Source: Candidatus Competibacter phosphatis (GTDB taxonomy: Bacteria; Pseudomonadota; Gammaproteobacteria; Competibacterales; Competibacteraceae). Taken from it: a stretch of DNA of 60,817 nt. Below are positions 17,010-26,959 of the stretch, in pieces (within the stretch, counting starts at the first letter, position 1; the number at the start of each line of letters is the position of its first letter). The translations under genes and the position numbers were made by a program. The stretch is taken from contig NZ_SPMZ01000030.1 of the NCBI RefSeq assembly GCF_012939995.1, forward strand, positions 3,838 to 64,654, in the 5' to 3' direction. The notes under the pieces are model-generated. The model was not told the origin of the DNA and did not search any database. It worked only from the letters and a program-made list of their open reading frames with translations.

Positions 17010-17979
17010 TCATGTAACCCCTCGCAACAAAATCGCAACCCGCTGGATCGTCCAGAACGCCCCCAGTGTGCCGACCAGATAACCCGGAAACCGCTCGACC
17101 AGCCTTGGCCAATGGAATGCGAGCAGGCGGAACGAGCGCTCAAGCAGCAGGATGCCGAGCACGAACGCGAGTTGCCCGATTTCGACACCGACGTTGAACA
17201 GAAGCAGCGCCAGCGGAATCTCACTTTCGGGCAGGCCGAGCTGGGCCAGCCCGCTTGCGAAGCCGAAGCCATGCAGCAGGCCAAAGGCAAAGGCGACGAC
17301 CCACGGGTGGCGAATGGTGAAACTGGTTTCGCCGCGCCAGCTCCGCACGATCTCCGGCCCGAGAAACAGGATCGAGAGCGCGATCGAGGCGTTGAGCGGC
17401 GCCGGCGCGACGTGGGCGACGCCGAGCGTCGCCACGGCGAGGGTGATGCTATGCGCCACCGTGAAGGCGGTCACCGTCTTTATCAACATCCAGCGGTCAC
17501 GGACGATCAGCAGCAGCCCGAGAACGAACAGCAAGTGATCGACCCCCAACAGGATGTGTTCGATACCCAGATAAAGATAAGACCAGGCGCCGCTGGGGGT
17601 CGCTTCAGCCGACCCGTATAAGTGCACTGAAGGTTGACTGCCGGTGAGAGCGTAGACATGGGACTGGCCGTCGAGCCATAACACCTTCACCATGGCTGCG
17701 GAGTAGGCTTTGCCAACCCCCTTGACGCTCAACTTGCCCGTCATGCCGTTGCTGCCGCAGCGCACCCGATCCTCCTCGGCGTGGCAGCCTTCCGGCCACA
17801 CCAACTTTAGGACTTCGCTCGCCGGACGATTGCCGCTGGCTGTCCATTGCCACTGGAATTCGGTGGGCGAGATTTGGCGCAGTTCCATCTCGGCCATGCT
17901 CATCTCGTGCGCCACCGCAACACTCGTCAATAGGCAGCATAGGGTCGCCAGAAAAAAATGCGCGGAGCCCAGCCTTCAT
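17010..17979 (-). CDS. HupE/UreJ family protein with large N-terminal extracytoplasmic domain (frameshift in signal peptide)
   Basis: ATG 17979 (GGAG seven bases upstream, overlapping the PPIase stop by ATGA) encodes a signal peptide, but an A7 run at 17952-17958 shifts the frame. With six bases it reads MKAGLRAFFLATLCCLLTSV and continues into AVAHEMSMAEME. Without correction the frame 17010-17930 holds most of the protein. Corrected length is 322. An extracytoplasmic domain (about 25-125) precedes six helices with YLGIEHILLGVDHLLFVLGL and GLLHGFGFASGLAQ, typical of the long HupE/UreJ_2 subtype. Function is unproven; metal transport is the usual suggestion. Confidence 0.82.
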
Positions 17980-18840
17980 TCCGCTTCTCCATCGACCTTG
18001 ATCGTGTATTTCTTTGCCAAGGTGTGCACGGCGTCGCTGCGCAATGCCGAGGCGGTGGCATCTTTCCAATCCTGCAACACCACGCCACGCAAGACTTCGA
18101 AATCGGCCGGCTTTGGCGGTGTGATTGATTCGAGGCGTATCGCCCGCCAGCCATTGCGCGTTGGCAACGCTTGCCATAAATCGGTGGGTGATTGCCGCAA
18201 GGCTTCGGCGAATTCCCCCCCCATAGCTCTGGACGATATTGTTTTGCGGCCGATCCTTGAAGATACGCAGACCCGCCTTGGCCTCACCCGGTGTGCCTGC
18301 GTTCAAGGCCGCCGCGAAGGCGCGCACGGCGGTTTCGGAGTTGTCGCCGGAAAGCACCGCTTCCTGAAAATCGTAGCGGGCCGGCTCGTCGTATTTATCG
18401 CGATGACTCTCGAACCAGGCACGCAGCTTCATGTCGTCCACCGGCGGCAGCTTGACGTTAGCATCGATGATGCTCAGCGCCTTGAAGATCACCCGCTCGC
18501 GGATGGCGGTATCGCCCTTGTCGACTCCGAGCGCCAGACCTTCGCGATACAGCACCTCGTTGTCCAGCCAAACCTTGCGCAGGACATAGAGTTCGTCCTC
18601 GTTGGGCTCGCGGCCTCGGGCCGCCTTGAACACCTGCCGGGCCTGGTTGTCGACGGCGGCATCCACGACGATCGTGCGCGGATCGTCGACCCGACCGTTG
18701 ATGAAATGATCGATGGCGAACAACAAGCCACCCAGCAGGAGAAAGTGCAGTAACGGCTCGCGCAGCCAATTGGACCATGTCGCGGCGCGAGGGGAAGATT
18801 TTGCTTCGCCCGAAAAGGGTGTCGGCAGCACGGCGGACAT
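17976..18840 (-). CDS. Membrane-anchored parvulin-type peptidyl-prolyl isomerase, frameshifted
   Basis: Two frames join at a C8 run (18215-18222). Removing one base turns NIVQSYGG into NIVQSYGGEFAEALRQSP and gives 287 residues. A single N-terminal membrane helix (LLHFLLLGGLLFAIDHFI, about 33-50) anchors a periplasmic region. A parvulin-like domain occupies the C-terminal half (ALPTRNGWRAIRLESITPP). Such PPIases recur next to DUF3604-like and HupE genes, as I recall, and may fold the exported partners. A strong terminator separates it from the upstream PHP-like gene. Confidence 0.8.
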
Positions 18841-18864
18841 TGAGTATCTCAGGGTAAAGGGATG

Positions 18865-18902
18865 GAAAAATGCGAAAGCGCCGCGCGATATCGCGCGGCG
18901 CT
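18865..18902 (-). terminator. Rho-independent terminator after the PHP/DUF3604-like gene
   Basis: 18877-18902 is a perfect 26-bp palindrome (arms AGCGCCGCGCGAT/ATCGCGCGGCGCT). On the minus strand it is followed by TTTCGCATTTTT. It lies 20 bp after the stop of the 775-residue gene and 25 bp before the PPIase start. It therefore ends that transcript or attenuates read-through into the PPIase-HupE genes. Confidence 0.8.
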
Positions 18903-18922
18903 CCGTTTACGGTGCTTCGCGA

Positions 18923-21250
18923 CTATTCGACGCCAGCAACTTTTGTAGAGCCGTTGACTTCGATATAGATCGGGTTGCTGTAGAACCACAGGTCGGACCA
19001 GGCCGCCACGTCATACGACACGGCCTTCTGGCCTTCGATCGGGTTCGTCACCGCCAGACCAACCTTGTTGGTGCCGCTGGTTGCCGTCTCCAAATGGTCG
19101 GGGCAGCCGTCGAACTGGCTATTGGCGGTGTGAGACGCCGTGCACGGGATGCGCAGCATGGTCGGATCGCTGGCGTTGGTGTACAGGTCGGACAGCGGAT
19201 TGCCGTTGGCGTCGGTTTCGTATGGCACGCTGGGCGGCAGGTTGCTGCCGCGCAGACGCAGGTACTGGGAATCCTTGACCGCCGAGATGCGGAACACCAT
19301 GGTCTTGAACTCACGATTGCGCTTGACCGTCGACCAAGTGGCGTCGTTGAACGTCTTGTACAGCTCCGCCGTGATGTTCTTGGCGGCTGCCGGAACCACG
19401 GAGAGGTCGTAGGTGGTGCCATCGGCCTTCAGCCAGTTGGTGTTGCGGGGCCACTCGCCGGCGTAATCCGCTGCTCCCGAGGTTTTGTAACCAGTCACCA
19501 TGCCACGAATGACGTCTACATGGTCAAGCACCGGCTTGTTGAGCGGCCGGTGGATGCCGACTTGCAGCAGGGATGGGTTTTCGAAAGTGTAGGGTGAATA
19601 GTTGGTACCGGCGGGGTCGCGCACCACGATGGCTACGACGATGTCCTTACCCTTCGGCACCACCAGCTTCTCGCCCATGGTGGCGCAGCCCTCGAAGTTG
19701 AGGTCAGTGTTGTCCATAGCCGCGTTCAACGCCAACGATTCAAGCGCCGATTCGTTGCGGCCGTGCGGGGCGGGGTTGCCGATACAGGCGACGAAGGCCA
19801 GGCGGTCGACCAACTGGCCGCCGGCGACGAAGCTGTTGCCGCTGCGCAGGCCATTGACGATCTCCTGGGGGGTCAGCTTGCCGCTCTTGCCACTCTTGTC
19901 ACCTCTACCACTATTGTCGTCGTGCCGAACCATCACGAAGTCGCGCTGGTATTCGCCGGGGTAGAAGTCCTGGGTGGAGCGGCGATCATCGGGACCGAAG
20001 CTGCCGCGGTTATGCCAGTCGGAGCTGGCGAAGAACCACCAGGCGCGGCCTTCGCCTAGCAGGGCGTCCCACACGCCACCGATCAGGGCGCCGTAGACGC
20101 CGGTGCCGCCGTAGGTGGTGCCGCCGACGGAGTCAACCTTGACCAAGGTGCCCCCTTTGAGCGGTTCGGGGAAGTTGTCGGTCTTGAAGTCGTTGCGCAC
20201 CGGGTAGTACTCGCCACGGTCGGAGGAGGCACCGTGACCGGGCTGGGTCTCGAAGCCGAAGGCCACCTGGGGCGCGGTGTTGTTGAAGTCGCGCAGGGAT
20301 TCGACGTTGAAGCCGTTGTTGCCGTTCGGGTTGAACGGTCCGGCACGCTCCAGGTGGGCAGGCACGTAGTAGCTGGCGTCCGGGTGGTACTCGTCCATCC
20401 ACTTCAGCCCTTCCACGGTCTTGGTGTGGCCCAAGGTACCGCTGGCGCCATTGAGCTTGGCGGCCGTAGTGTTCCAGTCCGGGCTGCCGCTGTTCGGACT
20501 GCCGGAAACTGAGCAATCCCACTGATTCGCGGCGCCGCGACTGGTGTCGGAATTACCGCGATCGAAGCAGTACTGCCACTGCGCCAGACCATCGGCATTG
20601 CCGATCGCTGTGTAGCCCACGCTCTTCGGCAGTTTCTGGCGATTGATGGCGGCAGGCATCTGACCCGTGATCACCGACATGGAGGTGTGCTCGTGACCGG
20701 CGACCACCGACTCCACGCCCATGAACAGCGGCCGGTCCAATTTAGCGTTGAGATATTCCTGAAGCGGGTACTGGTACTGCTGGATCGCCTGCCAGCGCCA
20801 CATGTTCTGGTAGGGAGGGCAAGGGGCGGAAGAGCCCGAGGGGCAGGAAAAGGAAAGATCGCCCTTGGGCTCGATCGGCCCCCCCACTTCGGCCGGCGTG
20901 TTCTGCCAGGTCGTGGTCGGACCATAGCCATCGACATACGGATAGGCCGGTGTGTCCAGCGTGGCGTCTTCCACCAAGGTGCAGTTGCGGTTACCGTTAC
21001 CGCCGTGGCCGGCTTGCACGAACCAGTCCAGGCCGAAAGTACCATCACTCTTGTCGGTCGATTTCTTGACCAGCTTCTGCATGGAGATCGAACCGTCCGA
21101 GCAGGTGGTGTGATTGTGGAAGTCCCCCGTAACGTAGGTTCCAGAGGTATTCGCGGCTCCAGCGATACCGGGCGCGGCGGCTAAGGTGGCGGCACCAAGC
21201 GCTGCGGTAATGGCCAGAACGATCTGGCTTTTGCTAAATTCGTGGCTCAT
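18923..21250 (-). CDS. Secreted PHP-domain (DUF3604-like) protein
   Basis: 775 residues with a signal peptide ending near residue 32 (AAPGIAGAAN). Metal-binding motifs of the PHP superfamily are present: DFHNHTTCSDG (about 43-53), GHEHTSM near 195 and SSDWHNRGSFG near 415. The family hydrolyses phosphoesters, but the substrate of the DUF3604 branch is unknown. It contains many Cys and Asn/Gly-rich loops, as in periplasmic or outer-surface proteins. GGAG lies ten bases before ATG 21250. Neighbours are a PPIase and three HupE-type proteins, suggesting a conserved export and metal-handling cluster. Confidence 0.82.
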   Translation of the reverse strand: MSHEFSKSQIVLAITAALGAATLAAAPGIAGAANTSGTYVTGDFHNHTTCSDGSISMQKLVKKSTDKSDGTFGLDWFVQAGHGGNGNRNCTLVEDATLDTPAYPYVDGYGPTTTWQNTPAEVGGPIEPKGDLSFSCPSGSSAPCPPYQNMWRWQAIQQYQYPLQEYLNAKLDRPLFMGVESVVAGHEHTSMSVITGQMPAAINRQKLPKSVGYTAIGNADGLAQWQYCFDRGNSDTSRGAANQWDCSVSGSPNSGSPDWNTTAAKLNGASGTLGHTKTVEGLKWMDEYHPDASYYVPAHLERAGPFNPNGNNGFNVESLRDFNNTAPQVAFGFETQPGHGASSDRGEYYPVRNDFKTDNFPEPLKGGTLVKVDSVGGTTYGGTGVYGALIGGVWDALLGEGRAWWFFASSDWHNRGSFGPDDRRSTQDFYPGEYQRDFVMVRHDDNSGRGDKSGKSGKLTPQEIVNGLRSGNSFVAGGQLVDRLAFVACIGNPAPHGRNESALESLALNAAMDNTDLNFEGCATMGEKLVVPKGKDIVVAIVVRDPAGTNYSPYTFENPSLLQVGIHRPLNKPVLDHVDVIRGMVTGYKTSGAADYAGEWPRNTNWLKADGTTYDLSVVPAAAKNITAELYKTFNDATWSTVKRNREFKTMVFRISAVKDSQYLRLRGSNLPPSVPYETDANGNPLSDLYTNASDPTMLRIPCTASHTANSQFDGCPDHLETATSGTNKVGLAVTNPIEGQKAVSYDVAAWSDLWFYSNPIYIEVNGSTKVAGVE

Positions 21251-21450
21251 CCAGGAAACTCCTCCGACCGGACCGATGGGTGATGATTAATGCCTTAGCA
21301 AATCGCTAAGTTTTCCGGGCCGGAATCGTAATGACCGTACATGACACTTTAATGACTAAGTATGAAGATTTTTTGTGTAAAAAAATTCTACAAAAATGAT
21401 TTAGTTATGATGCATTAAATAACAAAAATAATACAACAAGGGTCTTGGCC
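21251..21450. other. AT-rich promoter region
   Basis: This 200-bp stretch is far richer in A and T than its surroundings, with T6, A7 and many A5 runs. It must hold the promoter of the 775-residue secreted protein on the minus strand. It could also hold one for the plus-strand genes to the right. I cannot fix a -35/-10 pair with confidence. Confidence 0.4.
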
Positions 21451-21573
21451 ATGGAGAACAACCAATGGAAGGCGTTTTTTCACGCTTTAGCAGGAAAAGC
21501 GCTTGCTTTCCGAGCCCCTTGGAGTCAGGAAGGCGTTGGTCATGAATCTGTCATCATCGTGCTGGTAATCTGA
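21451..21573 (+). CDS. Possible 40-residue peptide
   Basis: ATG 21451 has AAGGG eight bases upstream and encodes 40 residues (MENNQWKAFFHALAGKALAF, ending with the hydrophobic VIIVLVI). No family is recognised. It lies in otherwise empty sequence before the 2OG-oxygenase gene. The evidence is only the ribosome site and a plausible composition. Confidence 0.25.
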   Translation: MENNQWKAFFHALAGKALAFRAPWSQEGVGHESVIIVLVI

Positions 21574-21626
21574 TTCTTTTGCCGTGGCGCCGCAACCCGT
21601 CGTCACCCATCCGAGTAATCGCCCCC

Positions 21627-22250
21627 ATGCCCGAAATCATCGGACTCTTCCCCACGCCCTTCATGCGGGTACCGGGCGCCCTGGATCGCGACTTGGTCGG
21701 CGGATTGGTCGAACACTTCAGTACGCTGGCCCGCCAGGAAAACAACTCATCGGCCCATCTGTCCCACACCGCCATGCTGCGTCCCAGCGATAGTCCCCTT
21801 CTCGTCAAGGCGGCGGCCCTTGTCACGCCGCTGCTGGCGGAATTCGGCGCGCTGCTGTTCGGCGAGCGCCTGGGATGGTCCTTGAAGGAGATGTGGGTCA
21901 ACGTGCTGGATACCGGCGGTCGCCAAGCGATGCATAACCACGCCAACAGCTTCATCTCCGGGGTCGTGTACCTCACCCCTACCCACCCGGACGCACGGAC
22001 GGTGTTCATGAAATCACCCGGCGGAACCGACTTCGCCTTCAAGAACGATCATGCCGGGGTGATCACCAGCCCCTATAACGCCGATAAATGGATCAGCCCA
22101 GCGCCCGAACCGGGCGATGTCGTGCTGTTTCCCAGCTATCTCATGCACGCGGTGCCGCCAAACCCGGGCGAACGCCGCATCACCCTGGCTTTCAACGCGA
22201 TTCCTACCCACTTGGATTCCTGGGGTTACCGAATCACCTTCAGCGGCTGA
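21627..22250 (+). CDS. 2OG-Fe(II) oxygenase family protein (TIGR02466-like)
   Basis: 207 residues with a double-stranded beta-helix fold. LFPTPFMRVPG at the start is typical of this family. A metal site is seen as MHNHANSFISGVVYL (about 100-115) and LMHAVPPNPGERRITLAFN (about 171-190), giving His ligands and the Arg that holds 2-oxoglutarate. The hydroxylation target is unknown. ATG 21627 aligns with the usual family start; a TTG at 21579 in the same frame is possible. It ends 90 bp before the spermidine-synthase-like gene. Confidence 0.8.
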   Translation: MPEIIGLFPTPFMRVPGALDRDLVGGLVEHFSTLARQENNSSAHLSHTAMLRPSDSPLLVKAAALVTPLLAEFGALLFGERLGWSLKEMWVNVLDTGGRQAMHNHANSFISGVVYLTPTHPDARTVFMKSPGGTDFAFKNDHAGVITSPYNADKWISPAPEPGDVVLFPSYLMHAVPPNPGERRITLAFNAIPTHLDSWGYRITFSG

Positions 22251-22341
22251 GCATGGAACACGGTAGCGTGTCGGCGTCCGGCGTCGAGACAACGCTCGTA
22301 TCGCGGCCTGGCGAAGCACGACGCGTCTTGCTCTCGGTCTG

Positions 22342-24876
22342 ATGGTCGCTTCGGGCTTCGCGGCCCTCGGTTACCAAATCGTCTGGACGCAACAAAGCGC
22401 GCTGTGGCTGGGCCACGAAGCGGCGGCGGTGCTCGCCGTGGTGGCGGGTTTCTTCGGCGGCCTGGCGGTAGGCGCCTTGGCGCTGGGTCCCCGCATCGAT
22501 CGCAGCGCCAAGCCGGCCTACTGGTACGCGGCCTGTGAAGCCGTGATCGGAGTATGGAGCCTGATGCTCGCGTTCCTCATGGCGCCAGTCACCGGTTGGA
22601 TTCTCGATCTCACCGGTGTGCAACCAGCGCCGACATGGCAATGGACCGTGGCCTTCTGCGGCACCTTTCTGATGCTGCTGCCCGCGACGGCGGCCATGGG
22701 CGCGACACTGCCGGCGATGGAGCGGGTCCTGGCGAAGATGCACCGTGAAGGAGCGTCCATCGCCGCGCTGTACGCGGGCAATACCTTCGGTGCCGTCCTT
22801 GGAGTCCTCGCCACCGCGTTCTGGCTCATCCCGGAATGGGGCCTGACCCGCACCGCGAGCGTGTGCGCGGCGCTGAACTTCCTGTGCGCCGTGGCGGCGG
22901 CAAAGCTCTTCGTCGAACCCGAGAACGAGGCACCGGCAACAGTGCGATCGGATGCGCCCGGCGTTCTGATGGTGCTGGCCGTCACCGGGCTGCTGGGCAT
23001 CGGCTACGAGGTGCTTGTCGTTCGGGTTCTCAGTCAGGTCGCCGAGAACACCGTCTATACCTTCGCGCTATTGCTGGCGGTGTATTTGGTGGGTACGGCG
23101 CTTGGTGCCGCCATGTATGACCGTTGGTCGCATCGCCTGAATGGGGTGGAACAGCCGCGCGATCGGTTACTGCGCATGCTGGCGGTGGCCTGCCTGCTCA
23201 GCGTCCTGATCCTCGCGGACGCCGAAACCGTCAAGGCGTCGGTGCTGTATGCGTTGGGAAACGGCATGGGAGCCGCGCTGGCCGCCGAAGCGGTGCTGGC
23301 GACGGCGGCGTTTCTGCTGCCCACCATCGTGATGGGTGCGCTCTTCAGCCACCTCGGCACCAGCGCGCGCGCGGCCGGCATCGGCTTCGGGCGCGCGCTC
23401 GGCGTCAATACCTTGGGCGCCGCCGTCGCACCATGGCTGTTCGGAGTGGTGCTCGTGCCGGGGGTCGGATCGAAGTTCGCGTTGCTGCTCGTCGCCGCTG
23501 GCTATCTCGCCTTGTCGTCGCGACGCGCATGGTTCGCCATGACCCAATGGATCACGGCGGGCGCGACGCTGGCGCTGGCCGTATGGGCACCGTCCCTGGC
23601 GATCGTGAATGTTCCCGAGGGCGGGCGGATCGTTCGTTATGCGGAAGGGGCGATGGCGGCGGTCAGCGTGGTGGAGGACGCCAATGGCGTGGCCAGTCTG
23701 CATATCAACAACCGACAGCAGGAAGGCAGTAGCGCAACATTGTTCGCCGATGCCCGACAAGCGCTGCTGCCAGTCCTGCTCCACCCCGCGCCGCGCCGCG
23801 CGCTCTTCCTGGGGTTGGGCACCGGCGTCACCGCCTCTTCGGCCGCTGAAGATCCGCAATTGGAGGTCGATGCCGTCGAACTGTTGCCGGAAGTCATCGA
23901 CGCATCGACGTATTTCACCGGCATGTTCGGAGACGACGCGCGCAACCCGCGCCTGCACCTGATGACCGCCGACGCAAGACGCTTTGTGCGAATCACCCGC
24001 GAGCGCTACGACCTGATTGTCTCCGACAACTTCCACCCGGCGCGCAGTGGCTCCGGTTCGCTCTACACCGTCGAGCATTTCAAGGCCGTGCAAGATCGGC
24101 TTGCCGCGGGCGGCCTGTTCTGCCAATGGCTGCCCTTGCATCAACTCGATCTCGAAACCCTGCGCGGCATCGTACGGACCTTCCTCACCGTTTTTCCGCG
24201 CGGCTGGGCGATGCTGGCCACCAACAGCCTGGACACGCCCGTTCTGGGTCTGGTCGCGCGTCGCGACGGGGAGCGCTTCGATATCGAACAGGTGCGCGAG
24301 CGCTTGACCCGCGTGGCGATGAAGCACGGCCCCGGCGAGTTCGGGATTGCCGACGAATTCGCGTTGCTGGGTAGCTTTATCGCCGGTCCGCGCGCGCTGG
24401 CGCGTTTCGCCGGCAACGCGCCGCTTAACACCGACGACCATCCGGTGGTCGCCTATCTCGCGCCGCGCATCGCCTATGTTTCCGATTCCCTGCCGCGAGA
24501 TCGGCTGATTGCCTTGCTGCGCGAAGTCGAGATCAGCCCGGATGAACTGCTCGCGGCGCCTCGCGACACTGCTTGGGCATCGCGACTGTTCGCGTACTGG
24601 GCGGCCCGAAATCGCTTCATCGAGCTGGGCCGCGATGTACGACCCACCTCCGACGTGCGGCGCATGTTGGCGCAGGTGCGCGAACCGCTCCTGTCCGTGC
24701 TACGTATCAGCCCGGAATTTCGTCCCGCATACGATCCATTGTTGCGGATGGCAACCGTGCTCGGGCGCATCAATGCCGTCGCTGCCCGCGCGCTGCTGAT
24801 CGAACTGCAACTGGCCCAACCGTCGCGACCGGAAGCGGCACAGGCTTTACGCGATATTTCCGGTGCAGCGCCGTGA
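22342..24876 (+). CDS. Polytopic membrane protein fused to a spermidine-synthase-like methyltransferase fold
   Basis: 844 residues. The first 420 or so form two blocks of membrane helices (YQIVWTQQSALWLG, GFFGGLAVGALALG, MGATLPAMERVLA), as in fused MFS/spermidine synthase proteins. A Rossmann domain follows with motif I FLGLGTGVTAS near residue 488, VDAVELLPEV, and ERYDLIVSDNF. The C-terminal part (about 650-844) is helical. Whether it makes polyamines is unknown; many members are orphan enzymes. The ATG at 22342 has no clear ribosome site, and a start may be hidden upstream since the frame is open from 22267 without a standard start codon. Confidence 0.85.
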   Translation: MVASGFAALGYQIVWTQQSALWLGHEAAAVLAVVAGFFGGLAVGALALGPRIDRSAKPAYWYAACEAVIGVWSLMLAFLMAPVTGWILDLTGVQPAPTWQWTVAFCGTFLMLLPATAAMGATLPAMERVLAKMHREGASIAALYAGNTFGAVLGVLATAFWLIPEWGLTRTASVCAALNFLCAVAAAKLFVEPENEAPATVRSDAPGVLMVLAVTGLLGIGYEVLVVRVLSQVAENTVYTFALLLAVYLVGTALGAAMYDRWSHRLNGVEQPRDRLLRMLAVACLLSVLILADAETVKASVLYALGNGMGAALAAEAVLATAAFLLPTIVMGALFSHLGTSARAAGIGFGRALGVNTLGAAVAPWLFGVVLVPGVGSKFALLLVAAGYLALSSRRAWFAMTQWITAGATLALAVWAPSLAIVNVPEGGRIVRYAEGAMAAVSVVEDANGVASLHINNRQQEGSSATLFADARQALLPVLLHPAPRRALFLGLGTGVTASSAAEDPQLEVDAVELLPEVIDASTYFTGMFGDDARNPRLHLMTADARRFVRITRERYDLIVSDNFHPARSGSGSLYTVEHFKAVQDRLAAGGLFCQWLPLHQLDLETLRGIVRTFLTVFPRGWAMLATNSLDTPVLGLVARRDGERFDIEQVRERLTRVAMKHGPGEFGIADEFALLGSFIAGPRALARFAGNAPLNTDDHPVVAYLAPRIAYVSDSLPRDRLIALLREVEISPDELLAAPRDTAWASRLFAYWAARNRFIELGRDVRPTSDVRRMLAQVREPLLSVLRISPEFRPAYDPLLRMATVLGRINAVAARALLIELQLAQPSRPEAAQALRDISGAAP

Positions 24877-25023
24877 ACGCCTTTCCATAATATGCTTATC
24901 GTCCCAGACGGCTTTGGTTGTACTGGGATGTCTTTTATGGCGGATTCCGAGATATTTCACGGTGGCGAGGATTTCGTTGCTTCATGGAGGGGATTGGGGG
25001 ATTTCCACACCGGGAGTCACATC

Positions 25024-25464
25024 ATGAAAAAATTCGGTACCATCTGGGCGATCGTATTCATCCTGGGCTCGAGCATCGCCGTCGCGCAAGACCGCGCGCC
25101 CGCGCCTTTGTTGCCCGACCGTATCCCCTTCGTCAGCCCACCGGGGTTGTCGGGAATACAGGTTGCTCAGATCCTTGGGGACCCCAAGCAGCCGACGCCC
25201 TATCTGATACGAGTCAAACTCGCTGATGGCGCCCGGATTCCGCCTCACACCCACCCCGACGCCCGCAACAGCACGGTGTTGACGGGTACACTCTATGTTG
25301 GATTCGGCGAAACCTTCATGGAATCGCGAGTCGTCGCCGTGCCGACAGGCGGGGTTTACGTGGCGCCGGAGGGTGTCCCGCATTACCTCTGGGCGAAAGA
25401 CGGTGAGGTGATCTATCAGGAAGCGGGAACAGGTCCGACCGGCGTCGCCTTCGTCAAACCGTAG
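25024..25464 (+). CDS. Secreted cupin-domain protein
   Basis: 146 residues: signal peptide (TIWAIVFILGSSIAVAQ, 5-21) and a single cupin barrel. Metal motif 1 is RIPPHTHPDARNSTVLTGTL and motif 2 is VAPEGVPHYLWAKDGEV. GGGAG seven bases before ATG 25024 supports the start over an in-frame one at 24892. Small periplasmic cupins may act as dioxygenases, isomerases or sensors; no substrate can be assigned. It stands alone between two convergently spaced plus-strand genes. Confidence 0.82.
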   Translation: MKKFGTIWAIVFILGSSIAVAQDRAPAPLLPDRIPFVSPPGLSGIQVAQILGDPKQPTPYLIRVKLADGARIPPHTHPDARNSTVLTGTLYVGFGETFMESRVVAVPTGGVYVAPEGVPHYLWAKDGEVIYQEAGTGPTGVAFVKP

Positions 25465-25529
25465 CCGGACCGCCGGATTTCGACACCGGGCTCCGGTGTC
25501 AAATGGTGGAATACTTCTGGGAAATCGCC

Positions 25530-26282
25530 ATGAACCTTCCATTCAATGATCACTTCACGCCGGTTACCACCCATTACGCTCAGTTTCGCCCCACCTATCC
25601 CGAAGCGCTTTTCGACTGGTTGGCGACCATCGCCCCCGCGCGGGAACTGGCTTGGGATTGCGCGGCGGGCAGCGGCCAAGCCACGCTCGATCTGGCTCGG
25701 CACTTCACTCGCGTGATCGCCACCGACGCCAGCCGGGCGCAAATCGACGCAGCGCCGCCCCATCCGAACGTCGAATACCGAGTTGCGCCCGCCGAGGCGT
25801 CGGGTTTGCCCGAAGCGACGGTGGATATGATTACGGTGGCGCAAGCCCTACATTGGTTCGAGCTGGACTGTTTCTATGCGGAAGTGCGTCGGGTTCTGAA
25901 ACCCGGCGGCATCCTGGCGACGTGGAGCTATGGCGTACAGACGGTGGACGAGGCTCGCGTCGATGCCTGTGTGCAAACCTTCTATCGGGACACGGTGGGA
26001 CCCTACTGGCCACCCGAACGCCGCCATGTCGAAAGCGGTTACCGGAGCTTGCCGTTCCCGTTTCGCGAAATTCCGGCGCCGGAATTCCACATGACCGCGA
26101 CCTGGACTTTGCCGGAACTGCTCGGCTACTTGCGAAGCTGGTCGGCGACGGGACGTTACCTCGCCGCGCGCGGCACGGACCCGGTGAACGATCTGGCGGT
26201 GGAACTCGCGTCGCCATGGGGCGATCCGTCGGTTCGGCGGCGGGTGACCTGGCCGTTGTCCTTGCGGGTGGGTCGGGATTGA
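25530..26282 (+). CDS. Class I SAM-dependent methyltransferase
   Basis: 250 residues. Motif I reads AWDCAAGSGQATLDLA (about 38-53), followed by VIATDASRAQIDAA, VAPAEASGLPEATVDMITV and RVLKPGGILATW, the classic UbiE/COQ5-like order. The start HFTPVTTHYAQFRPTYP is typical of trans-aconitate-type or small-molecule methyltransferases. ATG 25530 fits the family start; GTG/ATG 25503 in frame would add nine residues. Substrate unknown. Confidence 0.85.
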   Translation: MNLPFNDHFTPVTTHYAQFRPTYPEALFDWLATIAPARELAWDCAAGSGQATLDLARHFTRVIATDASRAQIDAAPPHPNVEYRVAPAEASGLPEATVDMITVAQALHWFELDCFYAEVRRVLKPGGILATWSYGVQTVDEARVDACVQTFYRDTVGPYWPPERRHVESGYRSLPFPFREIPAPEFHMTATWTLPELLGYLRSWSATGRYLAARGTDPVNDLAVELASPWGDPSVRRRVTWPLSLRVGRD

Positions 26283-26536
26283 AGGCGGCAAGACGGTGGG
26301 GAGGGAATCCCTCGTGGAAAACACCGCTTCGCGAGACCGGGATGAACGGCTTGGAGCGGTAAAAACTCAGTTTGGAACTACACTTTAGCTTATCCGGATC
26401 TTGACGATGCGGATGGCTCCGCGATCCAGGCAAACCGTCTGGGCGCTGCGCCGCCCAGACCTTTATCATGAATTTCATGATGTCGCGGGATACAGCGGAA
26501 AGTAGTTGCATGCCTCTGAACCCAAAGGAGGATATC

Positions 26537-26959
26537 ATGGAACTGATCACCGAACGTGTCGAAGTATGGGCTGCCGGTATCGAAGATAAGCCCGGCAGTT
26601 TGGCCAATGTCCTAACCGGCTTGCGGGAAGCCGGCGCCGATCTCAACTTCATACTCGCCCGGCGAGAGCCGGATCAAGCCGGCAAGTCGGTCGTCTACGT
26701 CACTCCCTTGAACGGCGATGCCGAACTCGAAGCCGCCGCTACCCTGGGCTTCAACGTCACCACGCGAGTGCATTCGATACGGGTCGAAGGGGAGAATCAG
26801 TCTGGAATCGCCGCTGCGTTGGCCTTGAAACTCGCAGCGGCGGGTATCAACCTGCGCGGCTTTTCGGCGGCAGTGCTCGGGAGCCGTTTCGTCCTGTATG
26901 TTGGCCTGGATTCCGACGAGGATGCCGCAAAGGCCATGACCGTGCTCAAGCAAGCATAA
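26537..26959 (+). CDS. ACT-domain protein
   Basis: 140 residues with two tandem ACT-like halves. The first is VWAAGIEDKPGSLANVLTGL, and the second is IRVEGENQSGIAAALALKL with GFSAAVLGSRFVLYVGL. ACT domains bind amino acids or similar small ligands. There is no catalytic domain, so it is a free-standing ligand-binding or regulatory protein. AAAGGAGG five bases before ATG 26537 is one of the strongest ribosome sites in the window. An in-frame start at 26468 is not needed. Confidence 0.8.
   Translation: MELITERVEVWAAGIEDKPGSLANVLTGLREAGADLNFILARREPDQAGKSVVYVTPLNGDAELEAAATLGFNVTTRVHSIRVEGENQSGIAAALALKLAAAGINLRGFSAAVLGSRFVLYVGLDSDEDAAKAMTVLKQA

Noticed and set aside
22253..22341. Separate 29-codon leader gene before the spermidine-synthase-like gene
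   Set aside because: Too short and without a ribosome site; possibly the true N-terminus of the next gene hidden by a frameshift, but I could not show it.
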